Below, in pieces: positions 1-6,716 of a stretch of DNA of 8,449 bases. Location of the stretch: NCBI GenBank assembly GCA_023435325.1, contig JAEYRT010000278.1, positions 1 to 8,449 of the forward strand, given 5' to 3'. The translations under genes and the position numbers were made by a program. Each line of letters opens with the position of its first letter. Within the stretch, counting starts at the first letter, position 1. The notes under the pieces are model-generated. The model was not told the DNA's origin. It made no database searches and saw only the letters and a program-made list of their open reading frames with translations. This stretch comes from Pseudomonadota bacterium (lineage in GTDB: Bacteria; Pseudomonadota; Gammaproteobacteria; Burkholderiales; Burkholderiaceae_C).

Positions 1-741
1 GGCAGCCGCCAGGTGGTTCGCAATCTGAATCTGGAGATCCAGCCCGGCGAGATGATCGGTCTGGTCGGTCACAGCGGCTCGGGCAAAAGCACCTTGGTCA
101 ATCTGATCAACCGCTTCTACGACGTGACCGAGGGCAGCATTCAGATGGATGGCATCGATATCCGCCGTCTGGCGGTATCGGACTACCGCAGCCAGATCGG
201 TCTGGTGCTGCAGGAGCCCTTTCTGTTCTTTGGCACGGTGGCGGAAAACATTGCCTACGGCAAACCCCATGCTACCCGCGCCGAGATCGTGGCGGCGGCG
301 CGCGCGGCGCATGCGCACGAATTCATCTTGCGTTTGCCCCACGGCTATGACTCGGTGGTGGGTGAACGTGGTCAGGGCCTGTCCGGTGGCGAGCGCCAGC
401 GCATCAGCATCGCGCGGGCACTGCTGATCAACCCGCGCCTGCTGATTCTGGACGAGGCCACTTCGGCCGTGGATACAGAGACTGAAAAAGAAATCCAGAA
501 GGCGCTGGACAACCTGGTGCAAGGCCGCACGACGATTGCGATTGCTCACCGTCTCTCCACATTGCGCAAGGCCAGCCGTCTGGTGGTCATGGACCGTGGT
601 GAGATTGTGGAAGTGGGGCCGCATGAAGCGCTGATGGCGGCCAAGGGTGCGTATTGGCGCTTGTATGAAGCGCAGGCCCGCCGAGCAGAAGAGGATGCAG
701 AGGCGGCTGGTCTGGTGGTGGCACAAAAGGACAAGGTATGA
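1..741 (+). CDS. ABC transporter, C-terminal ATP-binding domain (5' partial)
   Basis: This is the 3' end of an ABC transporter gene; the reading frame is open from base 1, so the start and presumably the membrane-spanning half lie outside the window. The visible 246 codons form a complete nucleotide-binding domain: Walker A GHSGSGKST (67-93), Q-loop region VLQEPFLF, signature LSGGERQR (379-402), Walker B LLILDE with the catalytic Glu at 454-456, and the H-loop His in AHRLST (547-549). The pattern (NxxF-type spacing, TSAVDTETE after Walker B) is that of exporter-type half transporters with the domain order TMD-NBD. Its stop overlaps the start of the DUF1854 gene by 4 bases (ATGA), so the two are translationally coupled. 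In Burkholderiales this pair commonly sits beside cyanophycin synthetase genes and is annotated as cyanophycin-associated; that link is recalled from family knowledge, and no cph gene is visible here. The substrate is unknown. Confidence 0.93.
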   Translation, partial: GSRQVVRNLNLEIQPGEMIGLVGHSGSGKSTLVNLINRFYDVTEGSIQMDGIDIRRLAVSDYRSQIGLVLQEPFLFFGTVAENIAYGKPHATRAEIVAAARAAHAHEFILRLPHGYDSVVGERGQGLSGGERQRISIARALLINPRLLILDEATSAVDTETEKEIQKALDNLVQGRTTIAIAHRLSTLRKASRLVVMDRGEIVEVGPHEALMAAKGAYWRLYEAQARRAEEDAEAAGLVVAQKDKV

Positions 742-1208
742 GCCAGGATTTTCATTTGACGCGCAACCGCCACGGACGCCTGTGTGTGAGGCTGGCCGAT
801 GGCACCGAGCACACAGGGGTGACGCCGGTGCGAGCCTTTCCCATCGCTGCACCGCTGGAGGGCATTTCCCTGGTGGGTGTGGATGGCAAGGAGGTGGTCT
901 GGATTACGCATCTGGACCAGCTGGATGCACAGTCGCGCACCTTGCTGGAGCAGGACTTTGCGGTGCGCGAGTTTGTGCCGGACATCGTGCGCATCGAAGC
1001 CATTGATGCCATCTCCGTGCCCAGCACCTGGACCGTGCAGACCGACAAAGGGGTGGCACGGCTCACGCTCAAGGCCGAGGAAGACATCCGCAAACTCGAA
1101 GGTCGCCATCACTTGCTGATCACCAGCCGCGAGGGAGTGCAGTACCGCATCCGCGATACGCGTGCCATGGACAGGCAGTCGCAAAAGTATCTGGAGCGGT
1201 TTTTATAA
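738..1208 (+). CDS. DUF1854 family protein, coupled to the ABC exporter
   Basis: A 156-aa soluble protein without signal peptide or membrane segment. The ATG at 738 overlaps the TGA of the transporter (738-741), which fixes the start and suggests one operon with coordinated synthesis. I recognise DUF1854 from the run of family features in order: VRAFPI near residue 32, FVPDI near residue 79, PSTWTV near 95, EEDIRKL near 114, and the C-terminal YRIRD...LERFL block ending at the last residue. The biochemical role of DUF1854 is not established. The constant pairing with an ABC exporter suggests a cytoplasmic partner or regulator of it, and NCBI-style names link the pair to cyanophycin metabolism. 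This is association, not demonstrated function. The stop is TAA at 1206-1208 and no obvious terminator follows. Confidence 0.9.
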   Translation: MSQDFHLTRNRHGRLCVRLADGTEHTGVTPVRAFPIAAPLEGISLVGVDGKEVVWITHLDQLDAQSRTLLEQDFAVREFVPDIVRIEAIDAISVPSTWTVQTDKGVARLTLKAEEDIRKLEGRHHLLITSREGVQYRIRDTRAMDRQSQKYLERFL

Positions 1209-1293
1209 GTAATGGAGTATTTTGTGGTGCATAGATAGTTCGTTTGGTTATAAGGAAAGCTGATAAACGGCAGTGAAAGGGCAAAAATATTTC

Positions 1294-1320
1294 TAAACTT
1301 TGGCTCAAGAGTGCCGATAA
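1294..1320 (+). promoter_or_regulatory. Sigma-28 (FliA) promoter for the 147-aa gene
   Basis: TAAACTTT (1294-1301), an 11-base spacer (1302-1312), then GCCGATAA (1313-1320). The enterobacterial FliA consensus is TAAAGTTT-N11-GCCGATAA, so this site matches 15 of 16 consensus bases with the exact spacing. Transcription would start near 1327, leaving a leader of about 50 bases before the ATG at 1378. It lies in an otherwise empty 169-base gap and faces the unknown gene. No competing sigma-70 promoter stands out in the gap. Confidence 0.82.
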
Positions 1321-1377
1321 AAGCTGCGAAACCCATTTTTGACGCCGCACGCAACACCTGGAAAAGAGGGCCGTACC

Positions 1378-1821
1378 ATGCAAATACCACCTGTAGAACG
1401 TAATCCCATTCAATGGACGAACACCCAGGGTGCGAATTTGTATTCCACCGGGGCATCAGGCCCGGCGGAAGTGCGCCCTGTGCATGCGGTCAATCCTGTG
1501 GAGTCCACCGACAAGATCGGCGAAGGCGTCACGGTCACGATCAAGAGCCCTGAAAAACCCACCGACAAGAGCCTGACCGACCGCGACTGGACTGAAGTGC
1601 AGGAGAAAAAGGTCAAGGAAGAAGAAAAAGAGCCGCCCAAGGAGCCGCTGTACAAGGAGCTGATCGAGCACATCCAGTCCATGTGGCGTGCCAGCGCCAT
1701 GGCCGTGGAAGCTGCCCAGGAAGCACAAAAAACAGACCAGCACGAGCGCAATCTGCTGCAGGTGCGCACTGACTTGGTGACTTACGACGAGCCCAAGGTC
1801 AAACGTACCGGCGGTCTGTAA
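1378..1821 (+). CDS. Hypothetical protein, sigma-28-controlled, 147 aa
   Basis: I do not recognise the family. The ATG at 1378 is chosen because GAGGG (1366-1370) stands 7 bases upstream; an in-frame TTG at 1339 has no ribosome site and lies only about 12 bases from the predicted transcript start. The product is hydrophilic, with no signal peptide, no cysteine and no membrane segment. Residues 1-55 are rich in Pro, Asn, Thr and Gly and look disordered. Residues 60-90 are very rich in Lys and Glu (KKVKEEEKEPPKEP). Residues 91-125 can form an amphipathic helix (LYKELIEHIQSMW onward). A basic tail ends KVKRTGGL. The FliA-type promoter upstream puts it in the late flagellar/chemotaxis regulon by inference, yet no flagellar gene is nearby. 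It could be an export substrate, a chaperone-like or regulatory accessory protein; none of these can be chosen from sequence. Confidence 0.83.
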   Translation: MQIPPVERNPIQWTNTQGANLYSTGASGPAEVRPVHAVNPVESTDKIGEGVTVTIKSPEKPTDKSLTDRDWTEVQEKKVKEEEKEPPKEPLYKELIEHIQSMWRASAMAVEAAQEAQKTDQHERNLLQVRTDLVTYDEPKVKRTGGL

Positions 1822-1838
1822 GCTGCCCATGCGATCGT

Positions 1839-1866
1839 CATAAAGCCACCCTCGGGTGGCTTTATG
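1839..1866. terminator. Bidirectional hairpin between convergent genes
   Basis: A perfect 12-bp stem (1839-1850 with 1855-1866) around the tetraloop CTCG; the GC-rich core is GCCACC/GGTGGC and the base of the stem is A/T. It begins 17 bases after the stop of the 147-aa gene and faces the leftward monooxygenase gene that ends at 2039. The U-tract on the rightward strand is short (TTT, inside the stem), so termination may be moderate, but position and symmetry fit a terminator serving both strands. Confidence 0.75.
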
Positions 1867-2038
1867 GTCTGGGGCAGTGTATTGACGAATGCTTCAGGCC
1901 GATAACATCGCCGTTGTTGCGCTGCTGTTTCGCCTTGCCGCACCTTTACCGTCTACGGCTTCACGTCTGCGCGGCCCGGCTTTGCCCCAAGCGCCAATCA
2001 TTCCCAATCTTTGTTTTACTTGGTGGTGTAGCCCGCTC

Positions 2039-3040
2039 TTATTGCGGCTGAATGGCCTGTGCCGCAATTTCCAGGCTGCGTAGGCGCAATGCAGGGTCGT
2101 AGACGTCGCTGACCAGAATCAGCTCATCGGCTTCGGTCGCCTGCTGGATGCGTGCAAAACCGGCATGTACGGTTTGCGGACTGCCGACGACCGACATGGC
2201 CAGGAAGTCGTTGATGGCCGCTTGTTCGCGCGGGCCGATCTGCTCCATGAAGCCCTCGATCGGTGGCGGCAGCTTGCCGCGCTGGCCGGTGAGGATGCCC
2301 AGCACGCGTTGTTGGGTGCTGGTGGCCAGGTACTGGGCTTCTTCGTCTGTGGGGGCGGCCACCACGGGCACGCCCACCATCACATAGGGCTTGTCCAGTG
2401 CTGCCGAGGGGCGGAACAACTGGCGATACAGCGCAATGGCCTGGTGCAGAAAGCGCGGAGCAAAGTGTGAAGCAAAGGCGTAGGGCAAGCCTTTCATGGC
2501 CGCCAGCTGCGCCGAGAACAGGCTGGAGCCCAGCAACCAGATGGGAATATGCGTGTCGCTGCCCGGTGTGGCGCTGATGCGTGCCTGCGGGTCGGCGGGG
2601 CCGAGCAGGCGCTGCAGTTCTGCCACGTCGCGCGGGAAGTCTTCTTCCGTTTCGACGCGGTCACGGCGCAGCGCTCGCATGGTGGCACCATCCGTGCCGG
2701 GGGCGCGGCCCAGGCCGAGGTCGATGCGCCCGGGATACAACTCGGCCAGTGTGCCAAAGGCTTCGGCCACCACCAGCGGGGCGTGGTTGGGCAACATGAT
2801 GCCGCCCGAGCCCACGCGGATGCGCTGCGTCTTGCCTGCAATATGGCCAATCAGCACTGCCGTGGCAGAGCTGGCAATGCCCGGCATGTTGTGGTGTTCG
2901 GCCAGCCAGTAGCGGGCAAAGCCCAGTGCTTCTGCTTTTTGGGCCGTTTGCACGGACACATCCAGGGCCTGGCGCACCGTGCCGCCTTCGCGCACAGGCA
3001 CCAAGTCCAGCATGGAAAGGCGAGGGGTTTTGAATTGCAT
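2039..3040 (-). CDS. LLM-class flavin-dependent oxidoreductase (YhbW-like)
   Basis: A 333-aa cytoplasmic flavoprotein of the bacterial-luciferase superfamily, which uses reduced FMN (or F420 in some relatives) in a TIM barrel. The closest match I can recall is E. coli YhbW (about 335 aa). Shared blocks in order are YWLAEHHNMPGIAS (residues 44-57), GSGGIMLPNH (77-86), YPGRIDLGLGRAPGTD (102-117), IWLLGSSLFSAQLAA and LPYAFASHFAP in the middle, and MSVVGSP toward the end. The AEHH motif is typical of the family's active-site region. The ATG at 3040 is preferred, since GAGTGAGACC lies upstream; an in-frame GTG at 3052 is possible. The physiological substrate is unknown. It is the last gene leftward. 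The 76-bp palindromic element sits just upstream, so its promoter must lie inside or downstream of that element unless transcripts read through. Confidence 0.93.
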   Translation of the reverse strand: MQFKTPRLSMLDLVPVREGGTVRQALDVSVQTAQKAEALGFARYWLAEHHNMPGIASSATAVLIGHIAGKTQRIRVGSGGIMLPNHAPLVVAEAFGTLAELYPGRIDLGLGRAPGTDGATMRALRRDRVETEEDFPRDVAELQRLLGPADPQARISATPGSDTHIPIWLLGSSLFSAQLAAMKGLPYAFASHFAPRFLHQAIALYRQLFRPSAALDKPYVMVGVPVVAAPTDEEAQYLATSTQQRVLGILTGQRGKLPPPIEGFMEQIGPREQAAINDFLAMSVVGSPQTVHAGFARIQQATEADELILVSDVYDPALRLRSLEIAAQAIQPQ

Positions 3041-3064
3041 CTCGGGTCTCACTCTTGAAATAAG

Positions 3065-3140
3065 AGCTGTTTGTGCTTGTTACAACTGGATTTGCAATAC
3101 TTTTCTATTGGAAATCCTTGTGTGGTAAGCGCAAGAAGCT
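3065..3140. repeat. 76-bp palindromic element, copy 1
   Basis: Outer arms AGCTGTTTGTGCTT (3065-3078) and AAGCGCAAGAAGCT (3127-3140) pair at 13 of 14 positions counting two G-U. Inner arms GGATTTGCAATA (3088-3099) and TATTGGAAATCC (3106-3117) pair at 11 of 12 around a 6-base loop. The two stems are separated by 9 bases on each side. CACTTTTTG follows on the right (3141-3149). Copy 2 at 4926-5001 has the same length and geometry. The right arm abuts the stop codon of the 98-aa gene. Confidence 0.8.
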
Positions 3141-3436
3141 CACTTTTTGGAGATATTGCGTCGGGTGATTTCGTTCTTGCTGGTAATGGCCACCAGCACC
3201 GCCCACACAATGGCCACCACCGCCACGCCCCAGTTGTTGTCGCCCATTTCCATGGCAATCACGGTCAGTGGCAATGCAACCAGCGCACCCAGGCGGATCA
3301 GGCGCTGGAGCGTGAACGTGCTCAGGCGTGGCTTCATCACCACCAGGGCGACCAGACTGGCCACGGCCAGCAACGTGATGTAGAGAAAAGCATCGCCACC
3401 ATAAGGGGTGGCCCAGGTACGCAGGGATTCAAACAT
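3140..3436 (-). CDS. Small membrane protein, three predicted helices, 98 aa
   Basis: I do not recognise the family. The protein has a short N-terminal stretch (MFESLRTW), then three hydrophobic segments: residues 17-34 (FLYITLLAVASLVALVVM), about 46-64, and about 69-85 (WGVAVVAIVWAVLVAIT), ending in a basic tail (KNEITRRNISKK) that should be cytoplasmic by the positive-inside rule. The ATG at 3436 has no good Shine-Dalgarno sequence; in-frame GTG (3442) and TTG (3478) starts upstream are alternatives and would add only polar residues. The gene starts 63 bases after the cobC stop and may be co-transcribed with cobSC. Its stop codon touches the right end of repeat copy 1, and the final two Lys codons come from the A-rich flank that both repeat copies share, so the repeat seems to have set the present C-terminus. 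Confidence 0.72.
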   Translation of the reverse strand: MFESLRTWATPYGGDAFLYITLLAVASLVALVVMKPRLSTFTLQRLIRLGALVALPLTVIAMEMGDNNWGVAVVAIVWAVLVAITSKNEITRRNISKK

Positions 3437-3499
3437 GCGCACATTGTGGGGCAGATGGTGGTGGGCCTTCCCAAGCAAAGCCCGTTAGACCCAGGGATT

Positions 3500-4099
3500 T
3501 CAGGCCAAAGCTTGCAGCGCTGCAGTGTGCGTCTGCCAGGAAATTGCCGTGCATTGCCCGAATGCCGGAGCTGGCAGCGTCCAGTCCCTGGCCGCAGGCT
3601 GGGCGTGGCCATAGCGCAGCAACCACAGCACGCAGCGCACCACGCCGGCATGCGTGACCCAGACGACATCGCGGGTGCCGTGCAGGCTGTCGTGCCGCCA
3701 GCTGTCGAGCAGGGCCTCCTGCACACGCTGCAGCATGGCGGCCAGGCTTTCGCCACCACCAGGCGCCGTGCCGTACAAATCCTGCGACCAGGCGTCGACC
3801 GCCGTCTTGCCGATCGCACTCCAGGCCTGGCCTTCCCAGGTGCCGAAGTGCATTTCCTGCAGTCGGGGGTCAGCATGCACCTGTCCTGTCGGCACTTCAA
3901 GCGCCTGGGCCAGTTGTGCACAGCGCTGCAGCGGTGAATGGCGCACCAGCGCGGGATGCGGCAGGCTGCGCGCAAAGCGCAAGGCCGCGTGCAAGGTCTG
4001 GCTGGGCTCGGCCGGGACATCCAGCTGGCCATAACACACCCCCGGCGCGACCAATGGCTGCGCGTGTCGCAGCAGCCACAGCTGGGGCGGGCGGGTCAT
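3500..4099 (-). CDS. cobC: Histidine phosphatase, probable alpha-ribazole phosphatase
   Basis: A 199-aa member of the phosphoglycerate-mutase-like histidine phosphatase superfamily. The phosphoacceptor motif LLRHAQP has Arg11 and His12; the third position is Ala rather than the usual Gly, which I recall as common in betaproteobacterial members. Other expected active-site elements are SPLQR (Arg59), the FGTWEG region with Glu82, GGGES with Glu117, and the second catalytic His150 in VTHAGVVR. The start ATG at 4099 overlaps the cobS stop by 4 bases, which supports the start and the coupling. Sitting directly behind cobS, it most likely removes the 5'-phosphate from alpha-ribazole phosphate (or from cobalamin phosphate) in the last steps of cobalamin assembly. 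From sequence alone, general phosphatase activity cannot be excluded; the assignment rests on context. Confidence 0.87.
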   Translation of the reverse strand: MTRPPQLWLLRHAQPLVAPGVCYGQLDVPAEPSQTLHAALRFARSLPHPALVRHSPLQRCAQLAQALEVPTGQVHADPRLQEMHFGTWEGQAWSAIGKTAVDAWSQDLYGTAPGGGESLAAMLQRVQEALLDSWRHDSLHGTRDVVWVTHAGVVRCVLWLLRYGHAQPAARDWTLPAPAFGQCTAISWQTHTAALQALA

Positions 4100-4908
4100 A
4101 GGGTTTGCGCCAGCACGATGCCGGCAGCCAGATACATGGCCAGCTCGCAGACTTGCTGCGTGGCGCCCAAACAGTCGCCGGTCATGCCGCCCAGGCGGCG
4201 CTGAAAACGCCAGCCCATGTAGAGGGTGATGCCAGCCGCGGTCAGCAGCACTGCCGCGGTCACCGGCCAACCCAGATAGGCATGCACCGCAGCCAAGGCG
4301 GGCATGCACCACAGCCCTGCCACAGCCACGCCCCCCCAGGACAACGGCTTGCCTGCGATATGCAAGGTTTTGGCAGTGGCGGGTTTGCTTACGTGCGGCA
4401 AAGCGCGCATGAGCCACAGCGGCGCACCGCGGGAAAGCACATGAATGCCGCACAGCAACAGTGCTCCTGCCGCAATGTCGATGGTCAGCAGCAAAGCCAC
4501 AAACACCACCTTGGCCGTCAGGCCCAGGCACAGCGCCATCACGCCATAAGCGCCCAGGCGCGAATCCTTCATCACATCCAGCGCCTGTTCGGCAGGCAGA
4601 TGCCCGCCCAGGCCATCGGCCACATCGGCCATGCCATCTTCATGAAAACCACCCGTTACGGCGAGGCTGGCCACGGTGCTGAGCACAGCGGCCACCCAAG
4701 GCAGCATGGGGTGTGCAGGCAGCAGATAGTTGCAGCCGAGCACCACGGCGGTGACCACCAGCCCCACCAGCCAGCCCACCCCCGGCAGGTGCGCCGCACT
4801 GGCGCGCTGCATGGCGGGGCTCCAACCCACCCAGGCTGCCAGCCGGCCAGTGACGGGAATGCGGCTGAAGAACTGAACGGCCAGCAAAAAGTGGCGAATG
4901 GCTTGCAT
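4096..4908 (-). CDS. cobS: Adenosylcobinamide-GDP ribazoletransferase (cobalamin synthase)
   Basis: A 270-aa integral inner-membrane enzyme that joins alpha-ribazole (or its phosphate) to adenosylcobinamide-GDP to make adenosylcobalamin. The family signature GGFHEDGMADVADG (residues 86-99) carries the acidic residues thought to bind Mg2+, and KDSRLGAYG follows at about 114-122. Hydrophobic stretches at roughly 43-66, 68-82, 120-155, 180-210 and the C-terminus fit the multi-span topology, and the length is normal. The start ATG at 4908 (MQAIRHFLL) matches the usual N-terminus. An in-frame GTG at 4941 would add 11 residues encoded by the palindromic element and is unlikely. There is no clear ribosome-binding sequence before 4908. 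No other cobalamin gene lies on the 5' side; ilvA is upstream, separated by the repeat. Confidence 0.94.
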   Translation of the reverse strand: MQAIRHFLLAVQFFSRIPVTGRLAAWVGWSPAMQRASAAHLPGVGWLVGLVVTAVVLGCNYLLPAHPMLPWVAAVLSTVASLAVTGGFHEDGMADVADGLGGHLPAEQALDVMKDSRLGAYGVMALCLGLTAKVVFVALLLTIDIAAGALLLCGIHVLSRGAPLWLMRALPHVSKPATAKTLHIAGKPLSWGGVAVAGLWCMPALAAVHAYLGWPVTAAVLLTAAGITLYMGWRFQRRLGGMTGDCLGATQQVCELAMYLAAGIVLAQTL

Positions 4909-4925
4909 GGAATTGAAAAAATCGA

Positions 4926-5001
4926 AGCTGCCAGCGCTCACCAGTCAAGGCTTTCAGATATTTATTGATCTGAATGCTTTGTGCAGTAAGCGCTGGCAGC
5001 T
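4926..5001. repeat. 76-bp palindromic element, copy 2
   Basis: Outer arms AGCTGCCAGCGCT (4926-4938) and AGCGCTGGCAGCT (4989-5001) are a perfect 13-bp inverted repeat. An inner hairpin centres on TTCAGAT (4953-4959) and ATCTGAA (4968-4974) with an 8-base loop. A-rich sequence lies outside the left arm (4915-4921) and CATTTTTTG outside the right arm (5002-5010). The total length equals that of copy 1 and the centre of symmetry is at the same offset. It starts 13 bases after the ilvA stop, so together with the flanking A/T tracts it can act as a terminator for ilvA, and possibly in both directions. Confidence 0.85.
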
Positions 5002-5014
5002 CATTTTTTGTGAC

Positions 5015-6574
5015 CTATTTCAAGAACAGCTGATAGGCCGGGTTGTGGGTCTCTTCCACCCACGGATAGCCCAGTTGCTTGAGGAAGCTTTCAAACTTCT
5101 TGCTGTCCTTTTCGGGCACCTGCATGCCCACCAGAATGCGGCCATAGTCCGCGCCCTGGTTGCGGTAGTGGAACAGCGAGATATTCCATGTCGGCGCCAT
5201 CAGGCTCAGAAACTTGAACAGCGCGCCAGGTCGCTCGGGAAAGACAAAGCGCAGCAGGCGCTCCTCCTGGGCCAGTGGAGAATGGCCGCCCACCATGTGG
5301 CGCAGGTGTTCCTTGGCCATTTCGTCGAAGGTCAGATCCAGCGCGGCAAAACCGTGCTTTTCAAAGTTCTTGGTGATCTTCTCGCTCTCGCCCTTGGCAT
5401 TCGTGGTCAGACCCACAAATACATGCGCCTTGCTGTCATGGCTGATGCGGTAGTTGAACTCGGTCACGTTGCGCGCGCCGCCGGGCAGTTTGCCCACCAC
5501 CTCGCAAAAGCGCTTGAAGCTGCCGCGCTCTTCCGGAATGGTCACGGCAAACAGGGCTTCGCGCTCTTCACCGACTTCGGCGCGTTCCGCCACAAAACGC
5601 AGGCGGTCAAAGTTCATGTTGGCGCCGCAAAGAATGGCGGCATAGGTTTCGCCCTTGGTCTTGTGCTTGGCGACGTACTGCTTGATGGCCGCCACGGCCA
5701 ACGCGCCCGAAGGTTCGACGATGGAGCGCGTGTCCACAAAAATGTCTTTGATGGCCGCGCAGACCTGGTCGGTGTCCACTTCGATGTAGTCGTCCACCAG
5801 CCCCTGGGCAATGCGGAAAGTCTCCTCTCCGACCAGCTTCACCGCTGTGCCATCGGAGAACAGACCCACATCGGGCAGCTCGACGCGCTCGCCAGCCTGC
5901 ACGGACTGCAGCATGGCGTTGGAGTCCTTGGTCTGCACGCCAATGACTTTGATGTCGGGGCGCACGGCCTTGATGTAGTTGGCCACACCAGAGATCAAGC
6001 CGCCGCCGCCAATCGCCACGAACACCGCATCCAGGCGCTGACTGCCCAGCTTTTGCAACTGGCTCAGCATCTCCATGGCAATCGTGCCCTGACCCGCAAT
6101 GACGTCGGGGTCGTCAAAGGGGTGAACGAAAGTCAGGCCCTCGGTCTTTTGCAGCTTGACGGAGTGTTTGTAAGCATCGGAAAAGCTGTCGCCGGCCAGC
6201 ACCACCTCTCCCCCCAAGGCAGCGACGGCATCGATCTTCACCTGCGGAGTCGTGGTGGGCATCACGATGACGGAGCGGCAACCCAGCTTTTTCGCACCCA
6301 GAGCCACGCCTTGCGCATGGTTGCCCGCAGAGGCGCAGATCACCCCCTTGGCCAGTTGCTCCTTGGTGAGGTGTGCCATCTTGTTGTACGCACCGCGCAG
6401 CTTGAAGCTGAACACCGGCTGCTGGTCCTCGCGTTTGAGCAGCACCTTGTTGTGCAGGCGGCGGCTGAGGTTTTTGGCAGGCTCCAAGTCCGACTCGATC
6501 GCCACGTCATACACACGGGCGGTGAGGATTTTGGTGAGGTAGTCAAAGGGGGTGAGTGTCTTTTGTGCGGTCAT
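5015..6574 (-). CDS. ilvA: Threonine ammonia-lyase, biosynthetic
   Basis: A 519-aa cytoplasmic PLP enzyme that deaminates L-threonine to 2-oxobutanoate, the first step of isoleucine synthesis. The PLP Lys is Lys58 in SFKLRGAYNK. ASAGNHAQG (81-89) and the phosphate-binding loop GGGGL (189-193) complete the fold-type II catalytic domain (about 1-320). Two C-terminal ACT-like domains follow, at about 338-410 (opening with EREALFAVTIPEERGSF) and 438-510 (EERLLRFVFPERPGALF). These are the isoleucine/valine allosteric sites that distinguish the biosynthetic enzyme from the shorter catabolic TdcB. Length is normal. The ATG at 6574 is preferred over the in-frame TTG at 6589; neither has a good Shine-Dalgarno sequence, and a small hairpin (6587-6592 with 6597-6602) lies just upstream. 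The gene stands alone between a small-RNA terminator and repeat copy 2. Confidence 0.97.
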   Translation of the reverse strand: MTAQKTLTPFDYLTKILTARVYDVAIESDLEPAKNLSRRLHNKVLLKREDQQPVFSFKLRGAYNKMAHLTKEQLAKGVICASAGNHAQGVALGAKKLGCRSVIVMPTTTPQVKIDAVAALGGEVVLAGDSFSDAYKHSVKLQKTEGLTFVHPFDDPDVIAGQGTIAMEMLSQLQKLGSQRLDAVFVAIGGGGLISGVANYIKAVRPDIKVIGVQTKDSNAMLQSVQAGERVELPDVGLFSDGTAVKLVGEETFRIAQGLVDDYIEVDTDQVCAAIKDIFVDTRSIVEPSGALAVAAIKQYVAKHKTKGETYAAILCGANMNFDRLRFVAERAEVGEEREALFAVTIPEERGSFKRFCEVVGKLPGGARNVTEFNYRISHDSKAHVFVGLTTNAKGESEKITKNFEKHGFAALDLTFDEMAKEHLRHMVGGHSPLAQEERLLRFVFPERPGALFKFLSLMAPTWNISLFHYRNQGADYGRILVGMQVPEKDSKKFESFLKQLGYPWVEETHNPAYQLFLK

Positions 6575-6621
6575 AAAGCGACAAACCAAGGCTGGCGCCT
6601 TGCAACGCCAAACAAAAGCGC

Positions 6622-6627
6622 ATCATA
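6622..6627 (-). promoter_or_regulatory. Possible ilvA -10 element
   Basis: TATGAT on the leftward strand matches the sigma-70 -10 consensus at 5 of 6 bases and would start a transcript near 6615, about 41 bases before the ilvA ATG. No convincing -35 hexamer stands 16-18 bases upstream, so this is weak. If the terminator at 6684-6716 is efficient, ilvA needs its own promoter in this stretch, and this is the best candidate. Confidence 0.35.
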
Positions 6628-6683
6628 GGCACATGGAGCGCAGGCCCACCATCACCGTGTTGCAGTGCCCCCATCGTCAGGAT

Positions 6684-6716
6684 AAAAAAAAGCCCCGAGC
6701 CAAAAGGCTAGGGGCT
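6684..6716 (-). terminator. Intrinsic terminator of the small RNA
   Basis: On the leftward strand AGCCCC pairs with GGGGCU and AGCC with GGCU around a UUUU loop with one A-G mismatch, followed immediately by eight U (6691-6684). This is the strongest terminator in the window. It lies 110 bases upstream of the ilvA ATG and points at ilvA. Confidence 0.92.

Noticed and set aside
1240..1266. A second sigma-28-like -10 (GCTGATAA, 1259-1266)
   Set aside because: At the required 11-base spacing the -35 is TCGTTTGG, which does not fit the consensus; the site at 1294-1320 is far better.
1889..2083. A 64-codon + strand frame between the hairpin and the monooxygenase
   Set aside because: No ribosome site, no family, and it overlaps the end of the well-supported leftward gene.
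3071..3937. A 288-codon + strand frame opposite cobC and the small membrane gene
   Set aside because: Shadow of leftward genes with clear motifs; low-complexity His/Gln/Arg composition.
4909..4941. Extended GTG start for cobS at 4941
   Set aside because: The added 11 residues would be encoded by the palindromic repeat, and the ATG at 4908 matches the usual N-terminus of the family.
4898..6628. A 576-codon open frame on the + strand opposite ilvA
   Set aside because: It is the antisense shadow of a full-length, motif-complete ilvA; its translation is His/Gln/Ala-rich with no recognisable domain.
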